Below, one piece after another: positions 1 to 7,742 of a DNA stretch of 15,436 nt (within the stretch, counting starts at the first letter, position 1; every line of letters begins with the position of its first letter). The notes under the pieces were generated by a model, which made no database searches, was not told the DNA's origin, and saw only the letters and a program-made list of their open reading frames with translations. The position numbers and the translations under genes were made by a program. The stretch comes from Natronohydrobacter sp. (lineage in GTDB: Bacteria; Pseudomonadota; Alphaproteobacteria; Rhodobacterales; Rhodobacteraceae), in contig SKIM01000145.1 of the NCBI GenBank assembly GCA_007116445.1, positions 1 to 15,436 on the forward strand, read 5' to 3'.

Positions 1-2
1 TG

Positions 3-515
3 GGCACAAACGGACGCAACGGGGGATCGGGCGGCGGCGCGGGTACGCGCAGCCTTGCGCCCGGGTCAGAGGGTGGTGCAGGAACACCGGGACAGGGTTT
101 TGGTGGGGGGAACCGTAGCTCCTTGGACGGCGCTGGTCCCTCTGCTGCAGGTGGTGGCGCCACAGGTGCGGGCGAGAACTCACCCGCATCTGGTATCGCG
201 CAGGGTGGTGCAGGTCTGATATCGGATTTGTCCGGAGAGCCCGTAGAATACGCCCGGGGCGGAAATGGAAACTGGCGAGACGGTCAGATTGTTGCAGCTC
301 AGACGGCATCACGCGGATGCGGTGGCCAAGGCGGGGCCGGAAACTCTGAGGACAACTTTGAAACTACTCTGGGTGAAAATGGCGGATCCGGCATCGTGAT
401 CATACGCTACCAGATCGGCGCCATCGCCCCCGACGGGACCGGCGCCTGGGCCTGGAATGATGGCACGCCCATTGCCTGGGAAGATGACGACCTCATAGCG
501 ACGGAGACTACATAA
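3..515 (+). CDS. Glycine-rich phage-like virion protein, 3' part (5' end outside window)
   Basis: The reading frame is open from the first bases of the window to a TAA at 513-515, so only the last 170 residues are seen and the start lies upstream. The sequence is dominated by Gly, Ala, Ser and Asn and ends its glycine-rich part with GGSGIVIIRY. That ending is typical of the glycine-rich domain found in phage tail and spike proteins (Gly_rich_2-like). A short acidic and Trp-containing tail follows (GAWAWNDGTPIAWEDDD). I infer a structural role in a phage, tailocin or gene-transfer-agent particle, as a fibre or base for the next gene product. The stop overlaps the next start by one base (TAATG), so the two genes are probably translationally coupled. 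A bacterial surface protein is the main alternative. No catalytic motif is visible. Confidence 0.6.
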   Translation, partial: GTNGRNGGSGGGAGTRSLAPGSEGGAGTPGQGFGGGNRSSLDGAGPSAAGGGATGAGENSPASGIAQGGAGLISDLSGEPVEYARGGNGNWRDGQIVAAQTASRGCGGQGGAGNSEDNFETTLGENGGSGIVIIRYQIGAIAPDGTGAWAWNDGTPIAWEDDDLIATETT

Positions 516-2179
516 TGGGCCGGAAGATCAGCGATACGCCACATATATTGGCGACCGACACCACGACATTCACCCCTGTCACACATCAGGGCAGCGATGG
601 GCGCGTGCGGCTTGCCCCTGCGACACAGGGTATGGCAGGGCTCATGACCGCAGGCGACAAACGCGTTTTGGCGGATGTCCACCGCAAGACGACCGGAGCC
701 ATTGTGCTGTCTCCGAACCTGTTTGATGTGAATGATCCGCGCAACGAGCCTGATCGCCGCATGGCCTCGAGCCAAGACGGCACGATCCAGATCATGGCTG
801 GCTGGCTGTTGTCGCATCCCATTGATGTCACTGATGGGACGGAATTCTATGTCACGATGGCAGGCAACAACAATTTCGCCTTTTTCGACGATGACGGGGC
901 TCCGGTCCCCGGCGGCACAAGGGTGACAAGCGGCCTCGGCAGCATCTATACCAAGCCCGCAGGAGCCACGACACTGCGCATCTCGATGAATGCGGGAGCA
1001 TCGGCTGTGGACCCTGACTTGTGCTATGTGATTGCAGGCAACCAGCCCGCCGAGCGCTTTCCGCCTTTCGGGGGTATTCTCAGCACCGAGACACTGCACG
1101 ACATTCCCGGCAGCGCCATCGCGCGGGGCACGATCACCCAACGCGAGACGGATTTTCTGACGACAAGCAAGAATCTGTTCCGCGTCGATCAGATCGCTCC
1201 CGGCGCGCTTGCGGCGAATGGCACGTTTCAGGAAACCCAGATCGACTCCTTGGTCTATAACACGGTGCCGTTCCAGGTCACACCGGGTGTGACCTATGTC
1301 GCGAATTACAGCATTCGTTTCATCACGGCCTTTGGCGCAGATGGCCTGCCGATACCGACGGCGGGAACCAATTCCGCAACCCCTGCGGGCACGCCGATGG
1401 TCTTCCCTGCCGCCGTCGATGCCCTGGTCGTGTCGATCAACCCGTCGATTGCCGAGGCGTTCCAGTTTGAAGCAGGTACGACCACGACAGGTTATGAACG
1501 CGGTGGCGTCCAGCTTGCGCCATTCGTTCTGCGTCGGCCGCTGGCGCCGGGCTGGCAGGGCAAGACGGTCGCTTTCTATGGTGACAGCCTGACCTCGCAG
1601 CGCCTGTGGATCATCCCGTCAATCGCGCGTCTGGGCATCATCGAATCCCATCACGGCACCGGCGGCGCGCGCGTGTCGGGCAATTTCGCAAGCGCATTGC
1701 ATCAGCAGGCCAATATCGACGCAATACCGACAGGGGTCGATGCAGTGATGTTCCTTGGCGGGACCAATGACTGGATGAACAATGCTGTCATTGGCACGAT
1801 TGACGACACGGATCCGCTTGCGACATTCTATGGCGCGCTGAACACCATAGCCACGCGGCTGAAATCGCGGTTTCCGACACAGCCGATCTTCTGGGGCACA
1901 CCGCCGCTGTCGCAGGCGGGCCTGCCACGTTCCGGCTTCACGGACCCGTTCACGAACGCCCATGGCACGATTGACGCCTATGGCGATGCGATCCGGGCTG
2001 TCGCACGGCGCGAAAGCTTCCCGGTCGTCGATTTCTACCGCGATGCCGGCTTCCATAGCGCCAGCCTTGCGACGCTGATGAAAGATGAGGCGAGCCTCGT
2101 GCATCCCTCCAACGCGGGCGGCGCGCGGATGGCATCGGTGCTCGTCGGGCGCATGGCCGCACTTGATCCGGCCCTGTGA
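515..2179 (+). CDS. Tail-spike-like protein with C-terminal SGNH/GDSL esterase domain
   Basis: 554 residues; ATG overlaps the preceding stop, with GGAGA at 503-507 as ribosome site. Residues 1-60 resemble the attachment segments of phage tail fibres (ATQGMAGLMTAGDKRVLADV). Two similar modules of about 110 residues follow, each opening with NLF (69-71 and 220-222) and rich in beta-strand-like sequence; they look like carbohydrate-binding beta sandwiches. Residues 350-554 form an SGNH hydrolase: block I FYGDSLT with nucleophile Ser358, block II in HGTGGARVSG (380-389), block III GGTND with Asn418, and block V His530. Such domains usually remove acetyl or acyl groups from surface polysaccharide. 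Oddity: the Asp normally three residues before the block V His is Ser527; Asp524 is the nearest acidic residue. I infer a host-recognition spike of a prophage remnant or gene transfer agent. A secreted esterase is less likely because no signal peptide is visible. Confidence 0.75.
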   Translation: MGRKISDTPHILATDTTTFTPVTHQGSDGRVRLAPATQGMAGLMTAGDKRVLADVHRKTTGAIVLSPNLFDVNDPRNEPDRRMASSQDGTIQIMAGWLLSHPIDVTDGTEFYVTMAGNNNFAFFDDDGAPVPGGTRVTSGLGSIYTKPAGATTLRISMNAGASAVDPDLCYVIAGNQPAERFPPFGGILSTETLHDIPGSAIARGTITQRETDFLTTSKNLFRVDQIAPGALAANGTFQETQIDSLVYNTVPFQVTPGVTYVANYSIRFITAFGADGLPIPTAGTNSATPAGTPMVFPAAVDALVVSINPSIAEAFQFEAGTTTTGYERGGVQLAPFVLRRPLAPGWQGKTVAFYGDSLTSQRLWIIPSIARLGIIESHHGTGGARVSGNFASALHQQANIDAIPTGVDAVMFLGGTNDWMNNAVIGTIDDTDPLATFYGALNTIATRLKSRFPTQPIFWGTPPLSQAGLPRSGFTDPFTNAHGTIDAYGDAIRAVARRESFPVVDFYRDAGFHSASLATLMKDEASLVHPSNAGGARMASVLVGRMAALDPAL

Positions 2180-2220
2180 TCGCGGGCGGCCCCAGCGCCG
2201 CCCCCCCCCGGCACCTGTGC

Positions 2221-2258
2221 GCCTGCAAGCCTGTGTCACGCAGGGTTGCAGGCGTTTT
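2221..2258 (+). terminator. Rho-independent terminator after the spike gene
   Basis: GCCTGCAA (2221-2228) pairs with TTGCAGGC (2246-2253). Inside it CCTG (2230-2233) pairs with CAGG (2241-2244) across a single G/G mismatch, leaving a 7-base loop. A short T run (2255-2258) follows. It sits 42 bases after the spike-gene stop and separates that unit from speA. A second GC-only hairpin (GGGCGGC 2184-2190 with GCCGCCC 2197-2203) lies just after the stop codon. Confidence 0.75.
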
Positions 2259-2397
2259 GCCATCCGGCACGACACGCCGCGCGCCAGTCACCTGAGCAGG
2301 CAGATGCCTTGCCAAATCACACGGAATTTCTTGCGTTTGTCATGTGGATTTCATATCCGGGCGCCTCATGTCATGGGGACATCAACAGGAGCGCCAC

Positions 2398-4302
2398 ATG
2401 CCGGACGATATTTTCCAGAGTTACGGGGTTCATCGCTGGGGCGCAGGCATGTTCGCGCGCCTGCCCAATGGTGATCTGGGGCTCGTCAACCCCGAACAGC
2501 CCGAAGCGCCGCCTGCCAGCCTGCCTGCACTTTTGCACGATCTGGACGCGCGCGGCATCCACACACCAGTTCTGGTGCGCGTGGGGGCCTTCCTCAAACG
2601 TCAGCTCGAAGCGCTCAATCACGCCTTCGCCAAAGCCATCGAGGCGAATGACTACCGCGCCCCCTATCGCGGTGTCTTTCCGATCAAGGTCAACCAGCAA
2701 GCCGAGGTGATCGACCGGATCGTGGACTATGGCCGCCCCTTCCAGTTCGGTCTGGAAGCAGGCTCCAAGCCCGAACTGATCCTGGCCCTGTCGCGCGATC
2801 TGCCCAAGGGCGCGCTGCTGATCTGCAACGGGATCAAGGATGCGGAATTCATCCGTCTGGGGATTCTCGCGCGCAAGGCGGGCATCAACTGCGTGCTGGT
2901 CATCGAATCGCCGGGCGAAGCCGACACGGTCATTGCCGAGGCCAAACGCCTGGGCGAAATGCCTGCGCTTGGCGTGCGCATCAAGCTGACGCGGCGGGTG
3001 ACAGGCAATTGGGCCGACAGCTCCGGCGACCGCTCGACCTTCGGGCTGACCACCAAGGAAGTCGTTGATCTGGTTGAAAAACTGCGTGCAAATGACATGC
3101 TCGACTGTCTGGTGTTGCAACATGCGCATCTGGGCAGCCAGGTGCCGCAGATGATGGATATCCGTCAGGCGGTGGACGAAGCCTGCCGCTTCTATACCGA
3201 ATTGCGCAGGCTCGGCGTGCCGCTGGAATATCTCGATCTCGGCGGTGGCCTGGGCGTCGATTACACGGGCGAAGCCCGCGCCTCTGAAAACTCCATCAAT
3301 TACACGATGGAGGAATACTGCGCCAATGTGGTCGAAACCGTCAAATACCAGATGGATGAGGCCGAAGTCCCGCATCCGACGCTGATCACGGAATCAGGCC
3401 GCGCCATCGTTGCCTACTCCTCGATGCTCTTGTCGGATATTCTGGAGGCGAGCTATTTCGACCGTGCGGCGCCCATCACGCCGGAACCGGATGATCACCA
3501 CATGCTGTCGGATATGGTGGCGATCGTCGATTACATGACCCCCAAGCGGCTGCAGGAATGTCTGAACGATGCCGAATATTACCGCGAGGAATTGCGCGCG
3601 CTGTTCCGTCGCGGCGTGATCGGCATCGAGGAAGTCGCGCGCGCCGAACAGATCTTCCTTTATGTCGTGGGTCGCATCAAGGATCTGGTGGCGCAAACCC
3701 CTGATGTGTCGGGCGATGTGCTCGACGAGCTGTCAGCGCATCGCGACATCTACCGCGCCAATTTCTCTCTGTTCCAGTCACTGCCTGATGTCTGGGCGAT
3801 TGACCAGCTCGTCCCCATCGCGCCCCTGCAGCGGCTGAACGAAACCCCGACCCGCCGCGCGGTCCTGTCAGACATCACCTGCGACAGCGATGGCAAGATC
3901 GATCACTTCGTGCTCGGCGACGGGGTCGGGAACGCCTTGCCCGTTCACGAGTTGACCGCAGGAGAGCGCTATTTCATCGGGATTTTCATGGTCGGTGCTT
4001 ATCAGGAAACGCTGGGCGATCTGCATAATCTGTTCGGAGACACCAATATCGTCACAGTGGATTTCAACGCGGACGGCGTGCTGGAAATTCAGCATGAAGT
4101 CGAAGGCGACACAGTGGCCGAGGTCATGGCCTATGTTGAATACGAGCCCAAGCAATGTCTTGATGCCTTCAAGCGTATCGTGGAACGCGGCGTGCAGGAA
4201 GGGACGCTGAACCCGTCGCAGCGCCGGATGCTGATGGAAACCTACCGCCATGCGCTTGGCGGCTACACTTATTACGAACATGAGGAGCAAACCCATGGCT
4301 GA
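2398..4302 (+). CDS. speA: Biosynthetic arginine decarboxylase (EC 4.1.1.19)
   Basis: PLP enzyme that decarboxylates L-arginine to agmatine, the first step of polyamine synthesis here. 634 residues, the usual size for SpeA. Visible landmarks are FPIKVNQQ with the Schiff-base Lys97, HAHLGSQ (242-248), the LDLGGGLGVDY phosphate-binding glycine loop (279-289), ESGRAIV (332-338) and DITCDSDGKID with the active-site Cys495. I chose the ATG at 2398 because AGGAG (2387-2391) lies six bases upstream. The frame is open further upstream (GTG 2344, ATG 2368), but those starts lack a good ribosome site. It leads a four-gene polyamine operon and overlaps the next gene by 8 bases. The assignment over a related basic amino acid decarboxylase rests on the full-length SpeA architecture and the agmatinase gene in the same operon. 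Confidence 0.95.
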   Translation: MPDDIFQSYGVHRWGAGMFARLPNGDLGLVNPEQPEAPPASLPALLHDLDARGIHTPVLVRVGAFLKRQLEALNHAFAKAIEANDYRAPYRGVFPIKVNQQAEVIDRIVDYGRPFQFGLEAGSKPELILALSRDLPKGALLICNGIKDAEFIRLGILARKAGINCVLVIESPGEADTVIAEAKRLGEMPALGVRIKLTRRVTGNWADSSGDRSTFGLTTKEVVDLVEKLRANDMLDCLVLQHAHLGSQVPQMMDIRQAVDEACRFYTELRRLGVPLEYLDLGGGLGVDYTGEARASENSINYTMEEYCANVVETVKYQMDEAEVPHPTLITESGRAIVAYSSMLLSDILEASYFDRAAPITPEPDDHHMLSDMVAIVDYMTPKRLQECLNDAEYYREELRALFRRGVIGIEEVARAEQIFLYVVGRIKDLVAQTPDVSGDVLDELSAHRDIYRANFSLFQSLPDVWAIDQLVPIAPLQRLNETPTRRAVLSDITCDSDGKIDHFVLGDGVGNALPVHELTAGERYFIGIFMVGAYQETLGDLHNLFGDTNIVTVDFNADGVLEIQHEVEGDTVAEVMAYVEYEPKQCLDAFKRIVERGVQEGTLNPSQRRMLMETYRHALGGYTYYEHEEQTHG

Positions 4303-5518
4303 CAACAAGGATGTTCTGGTGATCGGCGCAGGCGGCGTGGCCTCGGTCACGCTGCACAAGATGGCAATGAACCCGGACCTGTTTCCGGGGCGCATCGCTG
4401 TGGCCAGCCGCACGCTGTCGAAATGCGAAGCCATCGCCCGCGAGGTGAAAAGCCGCACGGGTATCGAGATCGAGACCTATCAGATCGACGCTGATGATGT
4501 GGAGCAGACCGTCGCATTGATCGAGGCGGTGAAACCTGCGCTTCTGGTCAACCTCGCCCTGCCCTATCAGGATCTGGCGCTGATGGAGGCCTGCCTGCGC
4601 ACGGGCGTGCATTACCTCGACACCGCGAATTACGAGCCGCCCGAGGAAGCGAAATTCGAGTATTCGCACCAGTGGAAGCTGCATGAGCGTTTCGAGAAAG
4701 CGGGCCTGATGGCGGCGCTCGGCGTGGGCTTTGATCCCGGCGTGACCTCGATCTTCGCGGCCTATGTGCGCAAGCACCATCTGTCGGGCATCCGGCTGAT
4801 CGACATTCTAGACTGCAATGGCGGCGATCACGGCCACCCGTTCGCCACCAATTTCAACCCGGAAATCAACATCCGCGAAGTGACGGCCGAAGTGCGGCAC
4901 TGGGAAAACGGCGGCTGGGTCACAAGCCCGGCCATGTCCACCAAGGTCGAATTCGACTTCGATCAGGTCGGCCCCAAGAACATGTATCTGATGTATCACG
5001 AGGAGCTGGAGTCGCTCGTGACCCATTTCCCCGAGATCGAGCGCGCGCGCTTCTGGATGACCTTCGGCGATGCCTATATCAATCATGTGACGGTCTTGCA
5101 GAATGTCGGGATGACCTCGATCGAGCCGGTCGAGTATGAGGGCCATCAGATCATCCCGCTGCAATTCCTGAAAGCCGTGCTGCCCAATCCCGGCGATCTG
5201 GGCGAGCGCACCAAGGGCAAGACCAATATCGGCGATATCATCACCGGGCCCGCCAAGGATGGCTCAGGCGAAAAAACCTTCTACATCAACAATATCTGCG
5301 ACCATGAAGAATGCTACCGCGAGGTCGGATCGCAGGCCGTCAGCTACACGACCGGCGTGCCGGCCTTCATCGGCGCGGCCCTGATGCTGAATGGCACATG
5401 GTCGGGCGCGGGCGTGTTCAACACCGAACAGCTCGACCCCGATCCGTTCATGGAGATGCTGAACCAGCACAGGTTGCCGTGGACGTTGACGGAACTCTCG
5501 GCCCCGGTTGATTTCTGA
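4295..5518 (+). CDS. Carboxyspermidine dehydrogenase (saccharopine dehydrogenase family, CASDH)
   Basis: 407 residues. The protein starts with a Rossmann fold (VLVIGAGGVAS, residues 8-17) and has the layout of the saccharopine dehydrogenase/CASDH family, including DCNGGDHGHPFATNFNPEIN-type active-site sequence in the middle. By family knowledge it joins putrescine (or diaminopropane) to L-aspartate beta-semialdehyde with NAD(P)H, giving carboxyspermidine (or carboxynorspermidine). Its placement between speA and a carboxy(nor)spermidine decarboxylase gene supports this over lysine metabolism. Start: ATG at 4295 with GAGGAG (4282-4287) seven bases upstream; it overlaps the speA stop by 8 bases. 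An upstream in-frame extension within speA is open but has no matching ribosome site. The substrate diamine cannot be read from sequence; putrescine is inferred from the neighbouring agmatinase. Confidence 0.9.
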   Translation: MADNKDVLVIGAGGVASVTLHKMAMNPDLFPGRIAVASRTLSKCEAIAREVKSRTGIEIETYQIDADDVEQTVALIEAVKPALLVNLALPYQDLALMEACLRTGVHYLDTANYEPPEEAKFEYSHQWKLHERFEKAGLMAALGVGFDPGVTSIFAAYVRKHHLSGIRLIDILDCNGGDHGHPFATNFNPEINIREVTAEVRHWENGGWVTSPAMSTKVEFDFDQVGPKNMYLMYHEELESLVTHFPEIERARFWMTFGDAYINHVTVLQNVGMTSIEPVEYEGHQIIPLQFLKAVLPNPGDLGERTKGKTNIGDIITGPAKDGSGEKTFYINNICDHEECYREVGSQAVSYTTGVPAFIGAALMLNGTWSGAGVFNTEQLDPDPFMEMLNQHRLPWTLTELSAPVDF

Positions 5519-6684
5519 TGGCTATGCAGACCCATGCAGGCGATCCGGGCGCGTTTGCCCGGTTCGACCTGTCCCGCGTGCCCTCGCCCTGTTTCGTGGT
5601 CGATGAAGCGCGGCTTGAGGCCAATCTGCGCGTGCTGGCGGATATTCAGGCGCGGTCTGGCGCGACAGTGCTTTGCGCGCTGAAAGCCTTTTCCATGTGG
5701 GAACTTGCGCCGCTGGTGTCGCGCCACCTGTCCGGCGTCTGTGCGTCGGGGCTGTGGGAAGCGCGGCTGGGACGCGAGCATTATGGCGGGATCGTCGAGA
5801 CCTTCTCGGCGGGCTACAAGGCCGATGAGATGAGCGAGATCATCCGCCTGTCCGATCACATCGTCTTCAACACGCCTGCTGCCAAGGACCGTTTCGCGGC
5901 CCTGATCCGCGAGAGCGGCAAGGATGTGCATGTCGGCCTGCGCTTCAACCCCGGTCTGCCGATGGGCGAAGACGCGAAATACGACCCAGCAGCGCCCGGC
6001 TCGCGGCTTGGCACGCCGATGGAGCAAATCGACGCGGAAGCGCTGGAAGGCGTCGATGGGCTGCATATGCACACGCTCTGCGAGCAGGATCTGGGGCCGC
6101 TTCTGGCCATCTGGGACCATATCGCGCCCCAGATCCGCGCGCTTGCACCGCGCCTGAAATGGATCAATTTCGGCGGTGGCCACCATATCACGCGCGCCGA
6201 TTACGACCGCGAAGGACTGATCAAATTCCTGCAACGCGTGACTGCGGAAACCGGCCTGCAGTGCTATCTGGAACCTGGCGAGGCGGTCGCGCTCGATGCG
6301 GGCATTCTGGTCGGCGAAGTGCTGGATGTCGTCGAAAATGACGGCCCGAACGCGATTCTTGATATCTCTGCGACCTGCCACATGCCCGATGTGATCGAGG
6401 CCCCCTACCGCCCTGCCCTGCTCGGCGAAACCGGCCCTGCGCAGGTCCGGCTGGGCGGACCGAGCTGCCTCGCCGGTGATGTGATCGGGCGCTATGCGTT
6501 TGCGGACGTGCCGGAAATCGGCCAACGCATCGCGTTCCTTGATCAGGCGCATTATTCGATGGTCAAGACCACGACCTTCAACGGCGTGCGCCTGCCTGCG
6601 CTGGCTGTGTGGAACAGCGAAACGGATGCGCTGCGCGTGATCCGCCAATTCGACTATCAGGACTTCAAGGGACGGCTTTCGTGA
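5518..6684 (+). CDS. nspC: Carboxy(nor)spermidine decarboxylase (CASDC/NspC)
   Basis: 388-residue PLP-dependent decarboxylase of the alanine-racemase fold (group IV), which removes the carboxyl of carboxyspermidine to make spermidine. Visible landmarks are CALKAF with the PLP Lys56, GLHMHTLCEQ (181-190), the INFGGGHH glycine motif (216-223), YLEPGEAV (250-257), ATCHMPD (285-291), and GPSCLAGD (314-321), whose Cys317 matches the catalytic Cys of ornithine/diaminopimelate decarboxylases. The start ATG shares one base with the CASDH stop (TGATG) and there is no clear ribosome site, so translation probably depends on re-initiation after CASDH. A second ATG two codons on (5524) is equally possible. 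Its stop overlaps the next gene by 4 bases. Confidence 0.92.
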   Translation: MAMQTHAGDPGAFARFDLSRVPSPCFVVDEARLEANLRVLADIQARSGATVLCALKAFSMWELAPLVSRHLSGVCASGLWEARLGREHYGGIVETFSAGYKADEMSEIIRLSDHIVFNTPAAKDRFAALIRESGKDVHVGLRFNPGLPMGEDAKYDPAAPGSRLGTPMEQIDAEALEGVDGLHMHTLCEQDLGPLLAIWDHIAPQIRALAPRLKWINFGGGHHITRADYDREGLIKFLQRVTAETGLQCYLEPGEAVALDAGILVGEVLDVVENDGPNAILDISATCHMPDVIEAPYRPALLGETGPAQVRLGGPSCLAGDVIGRYAFADVPEIGQRIAFLDQAHYSMVKTTTFNGVRLPALAVWNSETDALRVIRQFDYQDFKGRLS

Positions 6685-7541
6685 ATTTCCTTAACTCTGA
6701 ATTGACCCTCGATGAACGCAGCCATGACGCACGGTTTCATGTCGTGCCCATGCCGCTGGAAAAAACCGTCTCCTACGGGTCGGGCACAGCGAACGGCCCA
6801 GCCGCGCTGATCGAGGCCTCCGACCAGCTCGAACGCCTCTGGCGGGGGTTTGAGCCCTGCGCCGCGGGCATCTTCACTACGCCCGCAATTGATTGCTCCG
6901 TTCCGCTGGAATACGCGCTCGACACGCTGGCGGCGCGCACTGAAAGCATTGTGCGCGCAGGCAAGCTGCCGGTCACGCTGGGCGGCGAGCACAGCCTGTC
7001 ATGGGCCGCTATTCTGGGGGTCAAACGTGCGCTCGGGCGTCCGGTGGGGATCCTTCAGATCGACGCCCATGCCGATCTGCGCCATGCCTATCAGGATTTC
7101 CGCCACTCCCATGCCTCGGTCATGCAGCTTCTGGTCGAGGAAGAAGGCTGCCGCCTCGCGCAATATGGCGTGCGCGCGCTTTGCACTGAGGAGGCCGAAT
7201 GTCGCGCCCGCAATGACGTGATTTTCATCGATGCGGAAGAGCTGGTCAGCGGCAATATCCACGAGATCACCCTGCCTGAAGATTTCCCCGAAGATGTCTA
7301 TGTCAGCTTTGATGTCGATGGGCTGGACGCGGCGCTCATGCCTGCGACCGGCACGCCGGTTCCGGGGGGCCTTGGCTATTACCAGTCGCTCGCGCTTGTA
7401 CGCTCGGGTCTGCGCGGTCGGCGCTGCGTGGGGCTTGATGTGGTCGAACTCGCCCCGATTGAAGGCTGGGACGTGTGGAACTTCACGGCGGCGCAGCTGA
7501 CTTACGCGCTGATGGGGATCGTGCTGGAAAACGAGCGCTGA
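6681..7541 (+). CDS. speB: Agmatinase (agmatine ureohydrolase)
   Basis: 286 residues of the ureohydrolase (arginase/agmatinase) family. It hydrolyses agmatine to putrescine and urea using two Mn2+ ions. All metal-ligand motifs are present: GGEHS with His104, DAHAD with Asp128, His130 and Asp132, and SFDVDGLD with Asp211 and Asp213. Agmatinase rather than arginase is inferred from the operon with speA. I propose the GTG at 6681, which overlaps the decarboxylase stop as GTGA and has AAGGGA (6667-6672) eight bases upstream. The frame is open to an ATG at 6609, but that would run 76 bases into the upstream gene. Last gene of the operon: it supplies the putrescine used by the CASDH encoded two genes earlier. 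Confidence 0.92.
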   Translation: MNFLNSELTLDERSHDARFHVVPMPLEKTVSYGSGTANGPAALIEASDQLERLWRGFEPCAAGIFTTPAIDCSVPLEYALDTLAARTESIVRAGKLPVTLGGEHSLSWAAILGVKRALGRPVGILQIDAHADLRHAYQDFRHSHASVMQLLVEEEGCRLAQYGVRALCTEEAECRARNDVIFIDAEELVSGNIHEITLPEDFPEDVYVSFDVDGLDAALMPATGTPVPGGLGYYQSLALVRSGLRGRRCVGLDVVELAPIEGWDVWNFTAAQLTYALMGIVLENER

Positions 7542-7558
7542 GCATGAGCCGCCAGCGT

Positions 7559-7600
7559 CGCAAGGGGGGCTGTCTGCCCCCCTTCTTGCGGCAGAGCCGC
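7559..7600 (+). terminator. Tandem hairpins ending the polyamine operon
   Basis: AAGGGGGGC (7562-7570) and GCCCCCCTT (7576-7584) form a perfect 9-bp stem with loop TGTCT. An alternative outer stem CGCAAG/CTTGCG (7559-7564, 7585-7590) extends it. A second small hairpin GCGGC-AGA-GCCGC follows at 7588-7600. No T run follows directly, so it may act as a weak intrinsic terminator, an mRNA 3' end stabiliser or both. It lies 17 bases after the speB stop. Confidence 0.55.
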
Positions 7601-7607
7601 AATTCAG

Positions 7608-7638
7608 CCCCCCGAGGATATTTGGACAAAGATGAAAG
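7608..7638 (+). repeat. Possible dispersed Rhodobacteraceae intergenic element
   Basis: The stretch beginning CCCCCGAGGATATTT and running through GACAAAGATGAAAG resembles a short sequence I recall recurring after terminator-like G/C hairpins in many Rhodobacteraceae intergenic regions. Only one copy is in this window, so repetition cannot be shown from it. It directly follows the speB hairpins. Low-confidence recognition from memory. Confidence 0.35.
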
Positions 7639-7685
7639 CCAGGGGCGGGGCAGCGGGGAAAACCGCTAAATCTTGTGGCTGGCGC

Positions 7686-7714
7686 GTGACAATCCCGCGA
7701 TAACTGCCTATAAG
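7686..7714 (+). promoter_or_regulatory. Sigma-70-type promoter of gyrB
   Basis: GTGACA (7686-7691, five of six bases of TTGACA) and TATAAG (7709-7714, five of six of TATAAT) are separated by exactly 17 bases. Transcription would start near 7721, giving a leader of about 20 bases before the gyrB ATG. Confidence 0.7.
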
Positions 7715-7742
7715 GGCGGCAGTCTAACGAGGATTTTTCTGC

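Noticed and set aside
407..1141. Antisense open frame of 244 codons under the spike gene
   Set aside because: It is Cys/His/Arg-rich without motif coherence and overlaps a well-supported SGNH spike gene.
2246..2710. Open frame overlapping the terminator and the speA start
   Set aside because: It starts inside the terminator stem and runs out of frame through speA; not credible as a leader peptide.
5344..6648. Antisense open frame of 434 codons opposite CASDH/CASDC
   Set aside because: It lies fully opposite clear enzyme genes, has a low-complexity Arg/His/Ala-rich composition typical of a GC-rich mirror frame, and shows no ribosome site or family motif.
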